DNA from: Actinomycetes bacterium
Lineage (GTDB): Bacteria; Actinomycetota; Actinomycetes; Actinomycetales; Cellulomonadaceae
Assembly: GCA_023425905.1 (NCBI GenBank)
Contig: JAFABT010000168.1
Span: forward strand, 1 to 5,155
Reading direction: 5' to 3'
Length of the DNA stretch: 5,155 bases
Positions 1 through 5,155 of this stretch are shown one piece after another. Under the pieces are notes generated by a model, which had not been told where the DNA came from, made no database searches, and was given only the letters and a program-made list of their open reading frames with translations. The position numbers and the translations under genes were made by a program. The stretch's first letter is position 1, and each line of letters begins with the position of its first letter.

Positions 1-982
1 ACCGCCGCGTCCCGCGCGCTGCCGCCGCCGCGGCTGCCGCGGCCGCTGCCTGCTCCGCCTCGCGGATCTGCCGCCGCGTGAGCGGACCGGTGGCCGCCGC
101 CGTTGTACCGGACAGGCCAATCGCCGCGCTCAGACCCGCTCCGTGAAAGGCACCGGGCTCTTCATGGACGCCCGCAAGGTCATGGGCGCCCGTCGTGGCC
201 TCGACTTCCGTCCACGTCCCCCCAGACCGCTCTTCCCGTGCCCGGCGCACCGACCAGAGGGCCAGCGCCACCGCGACGAGGAGCAACACCCCGCCTACGA
301 CGAGGCCCGGGACGAACCAGGGCGTCCGGACCTCCTGCGGCCAGGTGAGCTCGACCGAGGGCGGGCCCGGGCTCGTCCCGAGGCTCGCGACGAGCAAGCT
401 GAACCGCCCCGCGGGCTGCGTCCACGACAACGTCACCTCTGCGCCCTGCTGCGTGCGCGCGAACCACATGTCGCTCGTCGACGGATCGGGCGCCGGCGTC
501 TCGGCCTCGTCCGTCGTCGCGCCGTCCGTCGCCGCACCCGGCGACGACGACGGCGAACTGCTCGCGGGCGGGGTCGTGCTCGGCGTCGCAGAGCCGCTCG
601 GCGTCGCAGAGCCGCTCGGCGTCGGCCCCGGCGACGGCGCCACGACAACGGGTTCCCCGCGTTCCACGGAGAGGGTCGTCCGGTCCCGCAGGCCGGCGAC
701 GCGGGAGTACGGGTCCTCCCCCACCCAGGAGACGACGTCGTTCTCCCGGCCGACCGCCATGAAGACCGGAGACCCGTCCTGCGCCCAGGCGCGAACGGTC
801 ACCGTGTCCCCACCTGCGTCGAGCACGCCCGGATCGGTGACGAGCAACGTTTCTCCCGCTGCAGCCGTCCCGGTGACGACGAGCGAGTCGTCAGGTCGCC
901 ACACCGTCGCCGACGCGACGGCCGTGCCGATCCCTGCGAGGCCCAGCAGGGCGAGCAGAGCGGCGATCAGTCGGAGCAGCAC
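1..982 (-). CDS. Membrane protein of unknown function with Ser/Thr/Pro linker; partial, C-terminus beyond left edge
   Basis: The minus frame is open from a GTG at 982 to the left edge, giving 327 residues with no stop in the window. I do not recognise a named family. Residues 2-27 are a hydrophobic stretch rich in Leu and Ala after a single Arg and ending in ASATVW, so it is a signal peptide or N-terminal anchor. Residues 28-114 look like a folded extracytoplasmic domain. Residues 115-171 are a Ser/Thr/Pro/Ala linker containing a tandem repeat, and residues 172-220 resume a folded-looking segment with several Trp. Residues 223-243 are a clear transmembrane helix followed by Arg residues (SVRRARE), which suggests a cytoplasmic tail. 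The tail carries LTRRQIREAEQ and then 11 alanines (residues 312-322). The start is chosen because GAAGGGA lies 6 bases upstream and no in-frame ATG, GTG or TTG occurs in the roughly 30 codons before it. The gene is divergent from the coiled-coil gene. The reading frame is well supported; the function is unknown. Confidence 0.8.
   Translation of the reverse strand, partial: MLLRLIAALLALLGLAGIGTAVASATVWRPDDSLVVTGTAAAGETLLVTDPGVLDAGGDTVTVRAWAQDGSPVFMAVGRENDVVSWVGEDPYSRVAGLRDRTTLSVERGEPVVVAPSPGPTPSGSATPSGSATPSTTPPASSSPSSSPGAATDGATTDEAETPAPDPSTSDMWFARTQQGAEVTLSWTQPAGRFSLLVASLGTSPGPPSVELTWPQEVRTPWFVPGLVVGGVLLLVAVALALWSVRRAREERSGGTWTEVEATTGAHDLAGVHEEPGAFHGAGLSAAIGLSGTTAAATGPLTRRQIREAEQAAAAAAAAAAARGTRR
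578..624. repeat. 18-bp tandem repeat, about 2.6 copies, inside the membrane protein gene
   Basis: The unit CGGCGTCGCAGAGCCGCT occurs perfectly at 581-598 and 599-616. The match extends 3 bases to the left and 8 bases to the right. On the coding (minus) strand the unit encodes a six-residue Pro-Ser-Gly-Ser-Ala-Thr repeat in the extracytoplasmic linker. Being a multiple of three, it can change copy number without shifting the frame. Confidence 0.85.
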
Positions 983-988
983 GCGGAA

Positions 989-995
989 TCCCTTC
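989..995 (-). promoter_or_regulatory. Ribosome binding site of the membrane protein gene
   Basis: GAAGGGA on the minus strand lies 6 bases before the GTG at 982. It fixes that start, since no other start codon is available in frame nearby. Confidence 0.55.
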
Positions 996-1007
996 GAAAC
1001 GGACGCC

Positions 1008-1057
1008 CCAGGATAGGCGAGAGGGAGGCGAACGGCGCATCTCGCCCTATATCCTGG
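1008..1057. promoter_or_regulatory. Imperfect palindrome covering candidate divergent -10 elements
   Basis: CCAGGATAGGCGAGA (1008-1022) is mirrored by TCTCGCCCTATATCCTGG (1040-1057). The right arm has three extra bases, and the two arms otherwise pair. Each arm gives the TANNNT-type -10 candidate TATCCT: minus strand at 1015-1010, and plus strand at 1050-1055. The minus one sits about 28 bases before the GTG at 982. No convincing -35 box was found for either. The layout suits one operator controlling both divergent genes, but promoter activity is inferred only. Confidence 0.4.
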
Positions 1058-1166
1058 TGCGCAGTGCTGCTCACAGCCGTGCCGTTCCGCACGCTGGCCC
1101 CGATGCCCGGGGCCGTCTCGTGGGACGCCGCCCGCCCCACCACCGCGCCGCGACGGCGCGCCCGAC

Positions 1167-1171
1167 GGAGG
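1167..1171 (+). promoter_or_regulatory. Ribosome binding site of the coiled-coil gene
   Basis: GGAGG lies 5 bases before the GTG at 1177. It selects this start over the in-frame codon at 1057, whose extra 40 residues (Arg/Pro/His-rich) look non-coding. Confidence 0.8.
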
Positions 1172-1176
1172 TCACC

Positions 1177-3612
1177 GTGTCCGAGGAGCGTCCTACATTT
1201 CCCGTCGTCATGCGGGGATATGAGCGGGCCCAGGTGGACGCGACGGTCGCGGACCTCGACCGCGCCCTCGCGGAGACCCGCGCGACGGTCGAGCAGATGG
1301 ACCAGCGCCTCCTCCAGGTGAGCGGCGAGCTGTCCGAGGCCCACCGCCAGCTGCGGGAGGCGGAGCGACCCACCTATTCGGGGCTCGGGTCGAGGATCGA
1401 GCAGTTGCTCCGCTCGGCAGAGGAGCAGTCCTCCGACGTCGTCGCCCAGGCCAATGCCCAGGCCTCGGACTCGCTCGCCCGCGCCAAGCTTGCGGCCGGA
1501 CAGCTGCGCGCCCGCGCGGAGAACGAGGTCGCCGAGATGCTCGCGACCGCGCGCCGCGAGGCCGACGAGCTGCGCACGTCCGCGGCCTCCGAGTCGGAGA
1601 GCACCCTCCTCGGGGCGCAGCGTCGGGCCGAGGAGCTCGTCGGGTCCGCCGAGCGGGAGGCGTCACGGATCCAGAGCGCGATCACGACGGAGGAGTCTGA
1701 GCGTCGCACGAGCCTTGAGCGCGAGCTCGGGACGCTCCGGGCTACGACGGAGCGTGAGACCACCGAGCTGCGCGTGACGACCGAACGCGCGGCCACTGAG
1801 CTCCGCACGACGACGGAGAGGGAGACCAGCGCACAGCGGCTCGAGGCCGAGCGGTACGCGCAGGACCTGCGCCAGTCCGTCGACGCCGAGACGTCCGAGC
1901 TGCGCACCCGCACCCAGTCCGAGGTCGCCGCGCTCCGCAGCGAGGCCGAGGCCTACGTCGCCCGCATCCGGGGCGAGGCGGACACCTACGCGGCCGACCT
2001 GCGCCGCACCGTCGAGGACGAGGTGGCCGAGCTCCGGCGGGTCGCGCACGAGGAGACCGAGGCCCTCCGGCACCAGACCGAGGCATCAACGACGGAACTG
2101 CGCCGCGCAACCGACGTCGAGGTCACCGAGCTCCGTGACGAGGCGCAGTCCGCTGCTGACGCGGTGCGCGCGCAGGCCGCGCGCGAGTCCGCAGAGCTCA
2201 GCCAGCGTGCGCACTCGGAGGCAGCCGCCCTGCGCACGGAGGCTGACAAGTACGCCGCGTTCATCCGGGCGACCGCCGACCGCGAGACCGGGGAGCTGCG
2301 CGCGGCCGTCGCTGACGAGACCGCCGCGCTCCGCACGAGCACCGAGGACGAGACCCGGACGCTGCGGTCCGAGGCCGAGCAGTACGCGAACGAGCTGCGC
2401 ACGACGGCCGACCGGGAGACGACGCAGCAGCGTGAGCAGGCAGCGTCAGAGACGCAGGCACTGCGCACCGCCGTCGAGCGAGACGTCCTGGAGATGCGCG
2501 CCCTCGCCGAGCGCGAGACGGGTGAGCAGCGCCAGCTCGCCGAGCGCGAGACGAGCGAGCTCCGGGCCCGCGTCGAGCGCGAGGTCGCGGAGCTGCGGGC
2601 CCTCGCCGAGCGCGAGACGAGCGAGCAGCGCCAGTCGGCCGAGCGGGAGAGCACCGAGCTGCGTGAGCAGACGCGCCTCGAGGTCGACAAGCAGCGCACC
2701 GAGGCCGAGCGGGACATCGAGTCGCAGCGGACCGCGGCCCGGTCCGAGGCGGAGTCGCTCATCCGCGAGGCGAAGGAGAAGCTCGCCGACGCCGAGCTCG
2801 AGATCGCCCAGCGTCGCGAAGCCGCAGAGCGTGCCGACACCGAGCGCCACGAGGCCGCCCGAGTCGAGACGGAGCGCCTCGTCAAGGACGCAGAAGCGCA
2901 CGCCGCGGACGCCGAGCAGCGCGTCGCCAAGGCCCTCGAGCAGGCCGAGCAGGTGCGCAAGGACTCCGACGCCCATGCCAAGGAGCTGCTGAGCAACGCG
3001 CGACGCAACGCCGACCGCGTCGTCGCGGAAGCACGCGAGCACGCCGAGAAGACGCTGTCCGAGGCCATGAACGAGGCAGAGCGCGAGCGCACGAGCGCCC
3101 AGCGTCAGGTCGAGGACCTCAACCGCCAGCGCGAGTCGATCACGTCCTACCTCGACGAGCTGCGCTCGCTGCTCGGGAACGACCCTGTGCCGACCCGGTC
3201 GACGCTCGAGCGTGCGAGCAAGGCGGAGGCCCAGTTCCGTGCGACGTCGGCGGGCACCGCCGCGGCTGCGACCCCCGTAGGCAAGCCTGCCCGCAAGGGG
3301 CGGCCCGCGCCGGTCTCGGCCGCGGCGAGCGCTGCCCGACCCGCGACCGGGCAGTCTCCCGTCGACAAGCCCGCTCCGGCCTCGGCGCCGAGCGCCACCT
3401 CGGCTCCGGAAACCGAGCCGACGAGCCCGGCAAGCGGTGAGGCGACCGGAGGCGCGCCCGCAGACGGCGTCGCCACCGAGAAGGCCAGCACGGGCACGAA
3501 CGCCGCGCCCCCCGCGGCCGCCGTGCCTGCGGAGGCGGACACCGCCGCGCCGAAGGACGAGGTGGCCGGCGCTGCCGAGTCGTCCGAGCCTGCACCAACC
3601 AAGGGGTCTTGA
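1177..3612 (+). CDS. DivIVA-domain, Scy/FilP-like giant coiled-coil cytoskeletal protein
   Basis: This is an 811-residue protein, almost wholly helical and charged, with no signal peptide or transmembrane segment. Residues 8-21 (F..VMRGYERAQVD) resemble the DivIVA N-terminal motif. Residues 65-79 (PTYSGLGSRIEQLLR) match, from memory, a segment conserved in actinobacterial DivIVA-like and FilP/Scy proteins. Residues 80-185 are irregular coiled coil. Residues 186-526 are 31 unbroken 11-residue repeats. Residues 527-668 are further coiled coil ending in SITSYLDELRSLLG, and 669-811 are an Ala/Pro/Thr/Ser-rich, probably disordered tail that is basic at first and acidic towards the end. In Streptomyces, Scy and FilP are filament-forming scaffolds working with DivIVA at growing tips; a polar or envelope-linked scaffold role here is inference. 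Older databases sometimes label such proteins cellulose-binding, which the sequence does not support. A strong GGAGG sets the GTG start. The 142-residue gene follows closely. Confidence 0.85.
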   Translation: MSEERPTFPVVMRGYERAQVDATVADLDRALAETRATVEQMDQRLLQVSGELSEAHRQLREAERPTYSGLGSRIEQLLRSAEEQSSDVVAQANAQASDSLARAKLAAGQLRARAENEVAEMLATARREADELRTSAASESESTLLGAQRRAEELVGSAEREASRIQSAITTEESERRTSLERELGTLRATTERETTELRVTTERAATELRTTTERETSAQRLEAERYAQDLRQSVDAETSELRTRTQSEVAALRSEAEAYVARIRGEADTYAADLRRTVEDEVAELRRVAHEETEALRHQTEASTTELRRATDVEVTELRDEAQSAADAVRAQAARESAELSQRAHSEAAALRTEADKYAAFIRATADRETGELRAAVADETAALRTSTEDETRTLRSEAEQYANELRTTADRETTQQREQAASETQALRTAVERDVLEMRALAERETGEQRQLAERETSELRARVEREVAELRALAERETSEQRQSAERESTELREQTRLEVDKQRTEAERDIESQRTAARSEAESLIREAKEKLADAELEIAQRREAAERADTERHEAARVETERLVKDAEAHAADAEQRVAKALEQAEQVRKDSDAHAKELLSNARRNADRVVAEAREHAEKTLSEAMNEAERERTSAQRQVEDLNRQRESITSYLDELRSLLGNDPVPTRSTLERASKAEAQFRATSAGTAAAATPVGKPARKGRPAPVSAAASAARPATGQSPVDKPAPASAPSATSAPETEPTSPASGEATGGAPADGVATEKASTGTNAAPPAAAVPAEADTAAPKDEVAGAAESSEPAPTKGS
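1732..2754 (+). repeat. 31 contiguous 33-bp repeats encoding hendecads
   Basis: Residues 186-526 divide exactly into 31 units of 11 residues with no insertion or deletion. The consensus is roughly E-L-R-x-x-A/T-E-x-E-x-x. Position 2 is Leu in 21 units, Gln in 6, Ile in 2, Val in 1 and Met in 1. Position 3 is Arg in 30 of 31 (Ser in unit 15). Position 6 is usually Ala, Thr or Val. Position 9 is mostly Glu, but Tyr in units 4, 7, 8, 16 and 20. Small or hydrophobic residues at 2, 6 and 10 fit a hendecad coiled-coil core. The repeat is clear in protein but diverged in DNA, apart from units 24-28. Confidence 0.9.
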
Positions 3613-3617
3613 GCACG

Positions 3618-4046
3618 ATGGCCGACTCTGACTGGCGCGCGCAGCGGGGCGCCGCCGCCCTCGCGCACCAGCGGGCGCTCGACGAGCGCACCCGGCGCGA
3701 GACCGAGCAGGCGCGAGCGCTCATCGCTCAGTTCCTCATCGACGTCCGCTCCCGCGGCGTCGCGCCGGTTCCGTTGCACGCACGCGGCTACGACGGGCGA
3801 GGACGCTACCGCACGGGGCTCGAAGGCTGGTACCTCCGCCGCAACGAGACTGTGGCGCTCGGCACCGACGGCAACTTCTACACCCTTCAGGTCGACGGCG
3901 GGCTGCTCGCCCTCGTCAAGGGTGCGCACCCCGAGCCCAAGGATCCGCCGCTCGTCCTCGGCAAGGGCGGCAAGGACGGCGAGTCGATCGACCTCGCCGA
4001 GGCGCTCGCGCGCGTGCTCGGCGACTCGGCCGGGCCTCTCACCTGA
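3618..4046 (+). CDS. Small soluble protein of unknown function, co-transcribed with the coiled-coil gene
   Basis: This encodes 142 residues and I do not recognise a family. Residues 5-46 form a charged, Ala/Arg/Glu-rich helical region (ALDERTRRETEQARALIAQF). A basic, Gly-rich stretch with aromatics follows at 54-75 (ARGYDGRGRYRTG, then GWYLRR). Residues 78-101 look like beta strands (VALGTDGNFYTLQVDGG), and a final helix lies at 123-136. There is no signal peptide or transmembrane segment, so it is probably cytoplasmic. The ATG at 3618 is preferred, with AAGGGG at 3601-3606 about 11 bases upstream. An alternative in-frame TTG at 3609 overlaps the previous stop codon as TTGA, but its spacing to the purine tract is only 2 bases. 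The 5-base gap after the coiled-coil stop suggests one transcript and translational coupling, so a role linked to the scaffold is plausible but unproven. Third positions are strongly GC, and no competing frame looks like a protein. Confidence 0.8.
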   Translation: MADSDWRAQRGAAALAHQRALDERTRRETEQARALIAQFLIDVRSRGVAPVPLHARGYDGRGRYRTGLEGWYLRRNETVALGTDGNFYTLQVDGGLLALVKGAHPEPKDPPLVLGKGGKDGESIDLAEALARVLGDSAGPLT

Positions 4047-4075
4047 GGCCAGCCCTGCAGCAGCCTCTCTGATCT

Positions 4076-4092
4076 GCGCGGCTGCCCCGCGC
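4076..4092. terminator. GC hairpin in the convergent gap, possible bidirectional terminator
   Basis: GCGCGG (4076-4081) pairs perfectly with CCGCGC (4087-4092) around a 5-base loop. It lies between two converging stop codons (4046 and 4121). There is no T tract on either strand, so it is not a classical intrinsic terminator, although actinobacterial terminators often lack one. The position is the main support. Confidence 0.35.
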
Positions 4093-4120
4093 CACTGCGC
4101 GCGACCGTCTCACCCCGTCC

Positions 4121-4981
4121 TCATCGACCGGCGACGACGTCCGCCTTCGCGGAGAGTGCCGACAGAGCGATGGCGACCGGCTCGGGCGCCTCGATGGTTG
4201 ACATGTGCCCGACTCGCGGCAGGACCGTGAGCTCGACGCGCAGGGCGTCGTCGACGTCGAGGGCCAGGGCGCGGTCCATGTGCTCGGCCGCGTCCACCGG
4301 GGACAGTTCGTCCTCGTCACCGACGACGACGACGCTCGGGCGCGGAAACGCCTCGAGCACACCCGTGCGGTCCGGCCGCGCGGCCATCGCCCGCTGTGAC
4401 CACGCCACCCCCGCGGGGCCCTGATCGAGGATCCACTGCTCGAGGCGCGCGACGAGGTCGGGGCGGAGCGTGCGGTCCGTCTCCCCCAGGAGCGTCGTCC
4501 GCATGCCGAGCACCGGCTCAAGGCTCGTCTCGGCGACCACGGCGTCCGCGATGCGGAGCCGGTTCGCCACTGCCTGCGGCGCGTCCGCGGTCGACTTCGT
4601 ATCGAGCAGCGCGAGGCCCGCGACAAGGTCTGGGTGGCGCTCAGCGAGCGCCATGGCGACGTAGCCACCCATTGACAGCCCGGCGACGACAGCCGAATCG
4701 ACGTCGAGGTCCGCAAGCGTCGAGGCGACAGCATCGGCCGCGACCTCGAGGCTCACCTCGCCCGCCCTGCCGAGAGCCTCCGCGACGTCCTCACCGCTCG
4801 GGCTCGCACCAAGCCCGGGCAGGTCGAGCGCGAGCACCGGGCGGTCCCCCGGAAGCAGGCCGACGACGTCGTCCCACATCCGCCGGTCGAGCGGGAACCC
4901 GTGCAGCAGGACGAGCGGAAGCGTCGTCGTCCCCGACGCCCGGCGGTAGGTGTGGACGGCGAGCAGCCCGTCAGTCGTCAT
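4121..4981 (-). CDS. Alpha/beta hydrolase fold protein
   Basis: The 286-residue protein has the size and layout of a single-domain alpha/beta hydrolase. The oxyanion-hole motif LLHGFP is at residues 25-30. A strand and loop ALDLPGLGASP follow at 51-61. The nucleophile elbow GLSMGG has Ser103, the acid is Asp224 in GDEDELSP, and the base is His259 in VGHM, so the triad is complete. The lid region lies at about 130-210. There is no signal peptide, so it acts in the cytoplasm. The start motif resembles proteins often annotated as 3-oxoadipate enol-lactonase or BioH-like esterase, but no pathway genes lie nearby, so the substrate cannot be named. The ATG at 4981 is chosen because AGAGGA lies 9 bases upstream. 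A TTG at 4999 would add six residues but has no ribosome binding site. It converges on the small protein gene. Confidence 0.9.
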   Translation of the reverse strand: MTTDGLLAVHTYRRASGTTTLPLVLLHGFPLDRRMWDDVVGLLPGDRPVLALDLPGLGASPSGEDVAEALGRAGEVSLEVAADAVASTLADLDVDSAVVAGLSMGGYVAMALAERHPDLVAGLALLDTKSTADAPQAVANRLRIADAVVAETSLEPVLGMRTTLLGETDRTLRPDLVARLEQWILDQGPAGVAWSQRAMAARPDRTGVLEAFPRPSVVVVGDEDELSPVDAAEHMDRALALDVDDALRVELTVLPRVGHMSTIEAPEPVAIALSALSAKADVVAGR

Positions 4982-4990
4982 CGCAAGGAG

Positions 4991-4996
4991 TCCTCT
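4991..4996 (-). promoter_or_regulatory. Ribosome binding site of the hydrolase gene
   Basis: AGAGGA on the minus strand is 9 bases before the ATG at 4981. It favours that ATG over the in-frame TTG at 4999. Confidence 0.55.
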
Positions 4997-5012
4997 CAAC
5001 GTGGGTGCTCCG

Positions 5013-5018
5013 AGCCTA
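5013..5018 (-). promoter_or_regulatory. Candidate -10 element (TAGGCT) of the hydrolase gene
   Basis: TAGGCT on the minus strand fits the actinobacterial TANNNT pattern. It would give a leader of about 25 bases before the ATG at 4981. No good -35 box is seen at the usual spacing. A perfect GCCGCG/CGCGGC inverted repeat (5019-5034) directly abuts it on the upstream side. Confidence 0.35.
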
Positions 5019-5116
5019 GCCGCGCTCCCGCGGCATCGCCGGTTGACGCAGGGCTCCGACCTGGGACGACGTCGCTACAGGACGCGGGCGGCACGTTCCC
5101 AGCACGCGGAGTGCCA

Positions 5117-5155
5117 GTGGCGACGATCCTCGAGCGCGGGGCCTGGGCCCAGGAC
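5117..5155 (+). CDS. Possible N-terminus of an unidentified gene running off the right edge
   Basis: A GTG at 5117 is preceded by GGAG (5108-5111) with a 5-base spacer. It opens a frame of 13 codons to the window end, read as MATILERGAWAQD. All 13 third positions are G or C, against 9 of 14 in the same frame just upstream, which suggests coding begins here. With only 13 residues no family can be assigned. The alternative is the end of a minus-strand gene on the same bases, stopping at 5075-5077 and ending HWHSACWERAARVL. The two readings compete, and I lean towards the plus-strand start. Confidence 0.35.
   Translation, partial: MATILERGAWAQD

Noticed and set aside
195..1016. Plus-strand frame of 273 residues rich in Ser, Thr and Arg
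   Set aside because: No hydrophobic core or motif is visible. It is antisense to the better-supported membrane protein, a typical effect of high GC.
1057..1176. N-terminal extension of the coiled-coil protein by 40 residues
   Set aside because: The extra residues are His/Arg/Pro-rich and unlike the family, no ribosome binding site precedes 1057, and GGAGG is ideally placed for the GTG at 1177.
143..1321. Long plus-strand open frame opposite the membrane protein gene
   Set aside because: Its translation is Arg/Pro-rich low complexity without domain-like segments. It lies directly opposite the minus frame, which shows a signal segment and a transmembrane helix, and it runs through the divergent control region into the coiled-coil gene.
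1732..2754. CRISPR array or satellite-like DNA suggested by the 33-bp periodicity
   Set aside because: There are no identical repeats with unique spacers. The period is a whole number of codons, the frame is open throughout, and conservation is at the protein level.
2446..3042. Minus-strand 198-residue Leu/Gly-rich frame
   Set aside because: Its leucines come from reversed Glu/Gln and Lys codons (CTC, CTG, CTT) of the coiled-coil gene. No start site context or independent support is seen.
1986..3092. Minus-strand 368-residue Ser/Arg-rich frame
   Set aside because: It is the reverse of the hendecad coding region. Its apparent repeats mirror the plus-strand repeats, so it is a shadow.
3147..3929. 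Minus-strand 260-residue Ala/Val-rich frame
   Set aside because: It is opposite the disordered tail and the start of the small protein gene, and spans the junction of two convincing plus-strand genes.
4045..4067. GAGGC/GCCTC stem after the small protein gene as a terminator
   Set aside because: It has only 5 base pairs with a 13-base interior, overlaps the stop codon and has no T tract. The hairpin at 4076-4092 is stronger.
4396..5019. Plus-strand 207-residue Arg/Pro/Gly-rich frame
   Set aside because: It is antisense to the hydrolase, which has a complete catalytic triad.
5043..5048. TTGACG as a plus-strand -35 box for the right-edge gene
   Set aside because: No TANNNT element occurs at a 16-19 base spacing downstream, so only the -35 resemblance remains.

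Overview
The window is very GC-rich and its coding frames have third positions that are nearly all G or C. GTG starts, Shine-Dalgarno sites of the GGAGG type and Ala/Arg/Glu-rich proteins point to a high-GC actinobacterium. A giant DivIVA-type coiled-coil protein of the Scy/FilP kind supports this. A Cellulomonas-like member of the Micrococcales is my best guess, from general style only and not from a match.

Layout, left to right. (1) Bases 1-982, minus strand: a membrane protein gene that runs off the left edge. It has an N-terminal signal or anchor, an extracytoplasmic domain interrupted by a Ser/Thr/Pro linker, a transmembrane helix, and a cytoplasmic tail with a run of 11 alanines. (2) Bases 983-1176: a divergent intergenic region with an imperfect palindrome that overlaps a candidate -10 element on each strand. 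(3) Bases 1177-3612, plus strand: an 811-residue coiled-coil protein whose core is 31 consecutive, unbroken 11-residue repeats. (4) Bases 3618-4046, plus strand: a 142-residue soluble protein of unknown function, starting 5 bases after the coiled-coil stop codon and probably co-transcribed. (5) Bases 4047-4120: a short convergent gap with a GC hairpin. (6) Bases 4121-4981, minus strand: an alpha/beta hydrolase with a complete Ser-Asp-His triad. (7) Bases 4982-5155: the hydrolase upstream region and, at the right edge, a possible start of another plus-strand gene.

The central three genes may form a unit. The polar or cytoskeletal coiled-coil scaffold is followed by a small partner gene and is divergent from a membrane protein, with one shared control region. 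This is inferred from arrangement alone. The hydrolase looks like an unrelated neighbour.

The most distinctive feature is the run of 31 hendecads, with Arg at repeat position 3 in 30 of the 31 copies. No RNA gene, CRISPR array, insertion sequence or attachment site was seen.
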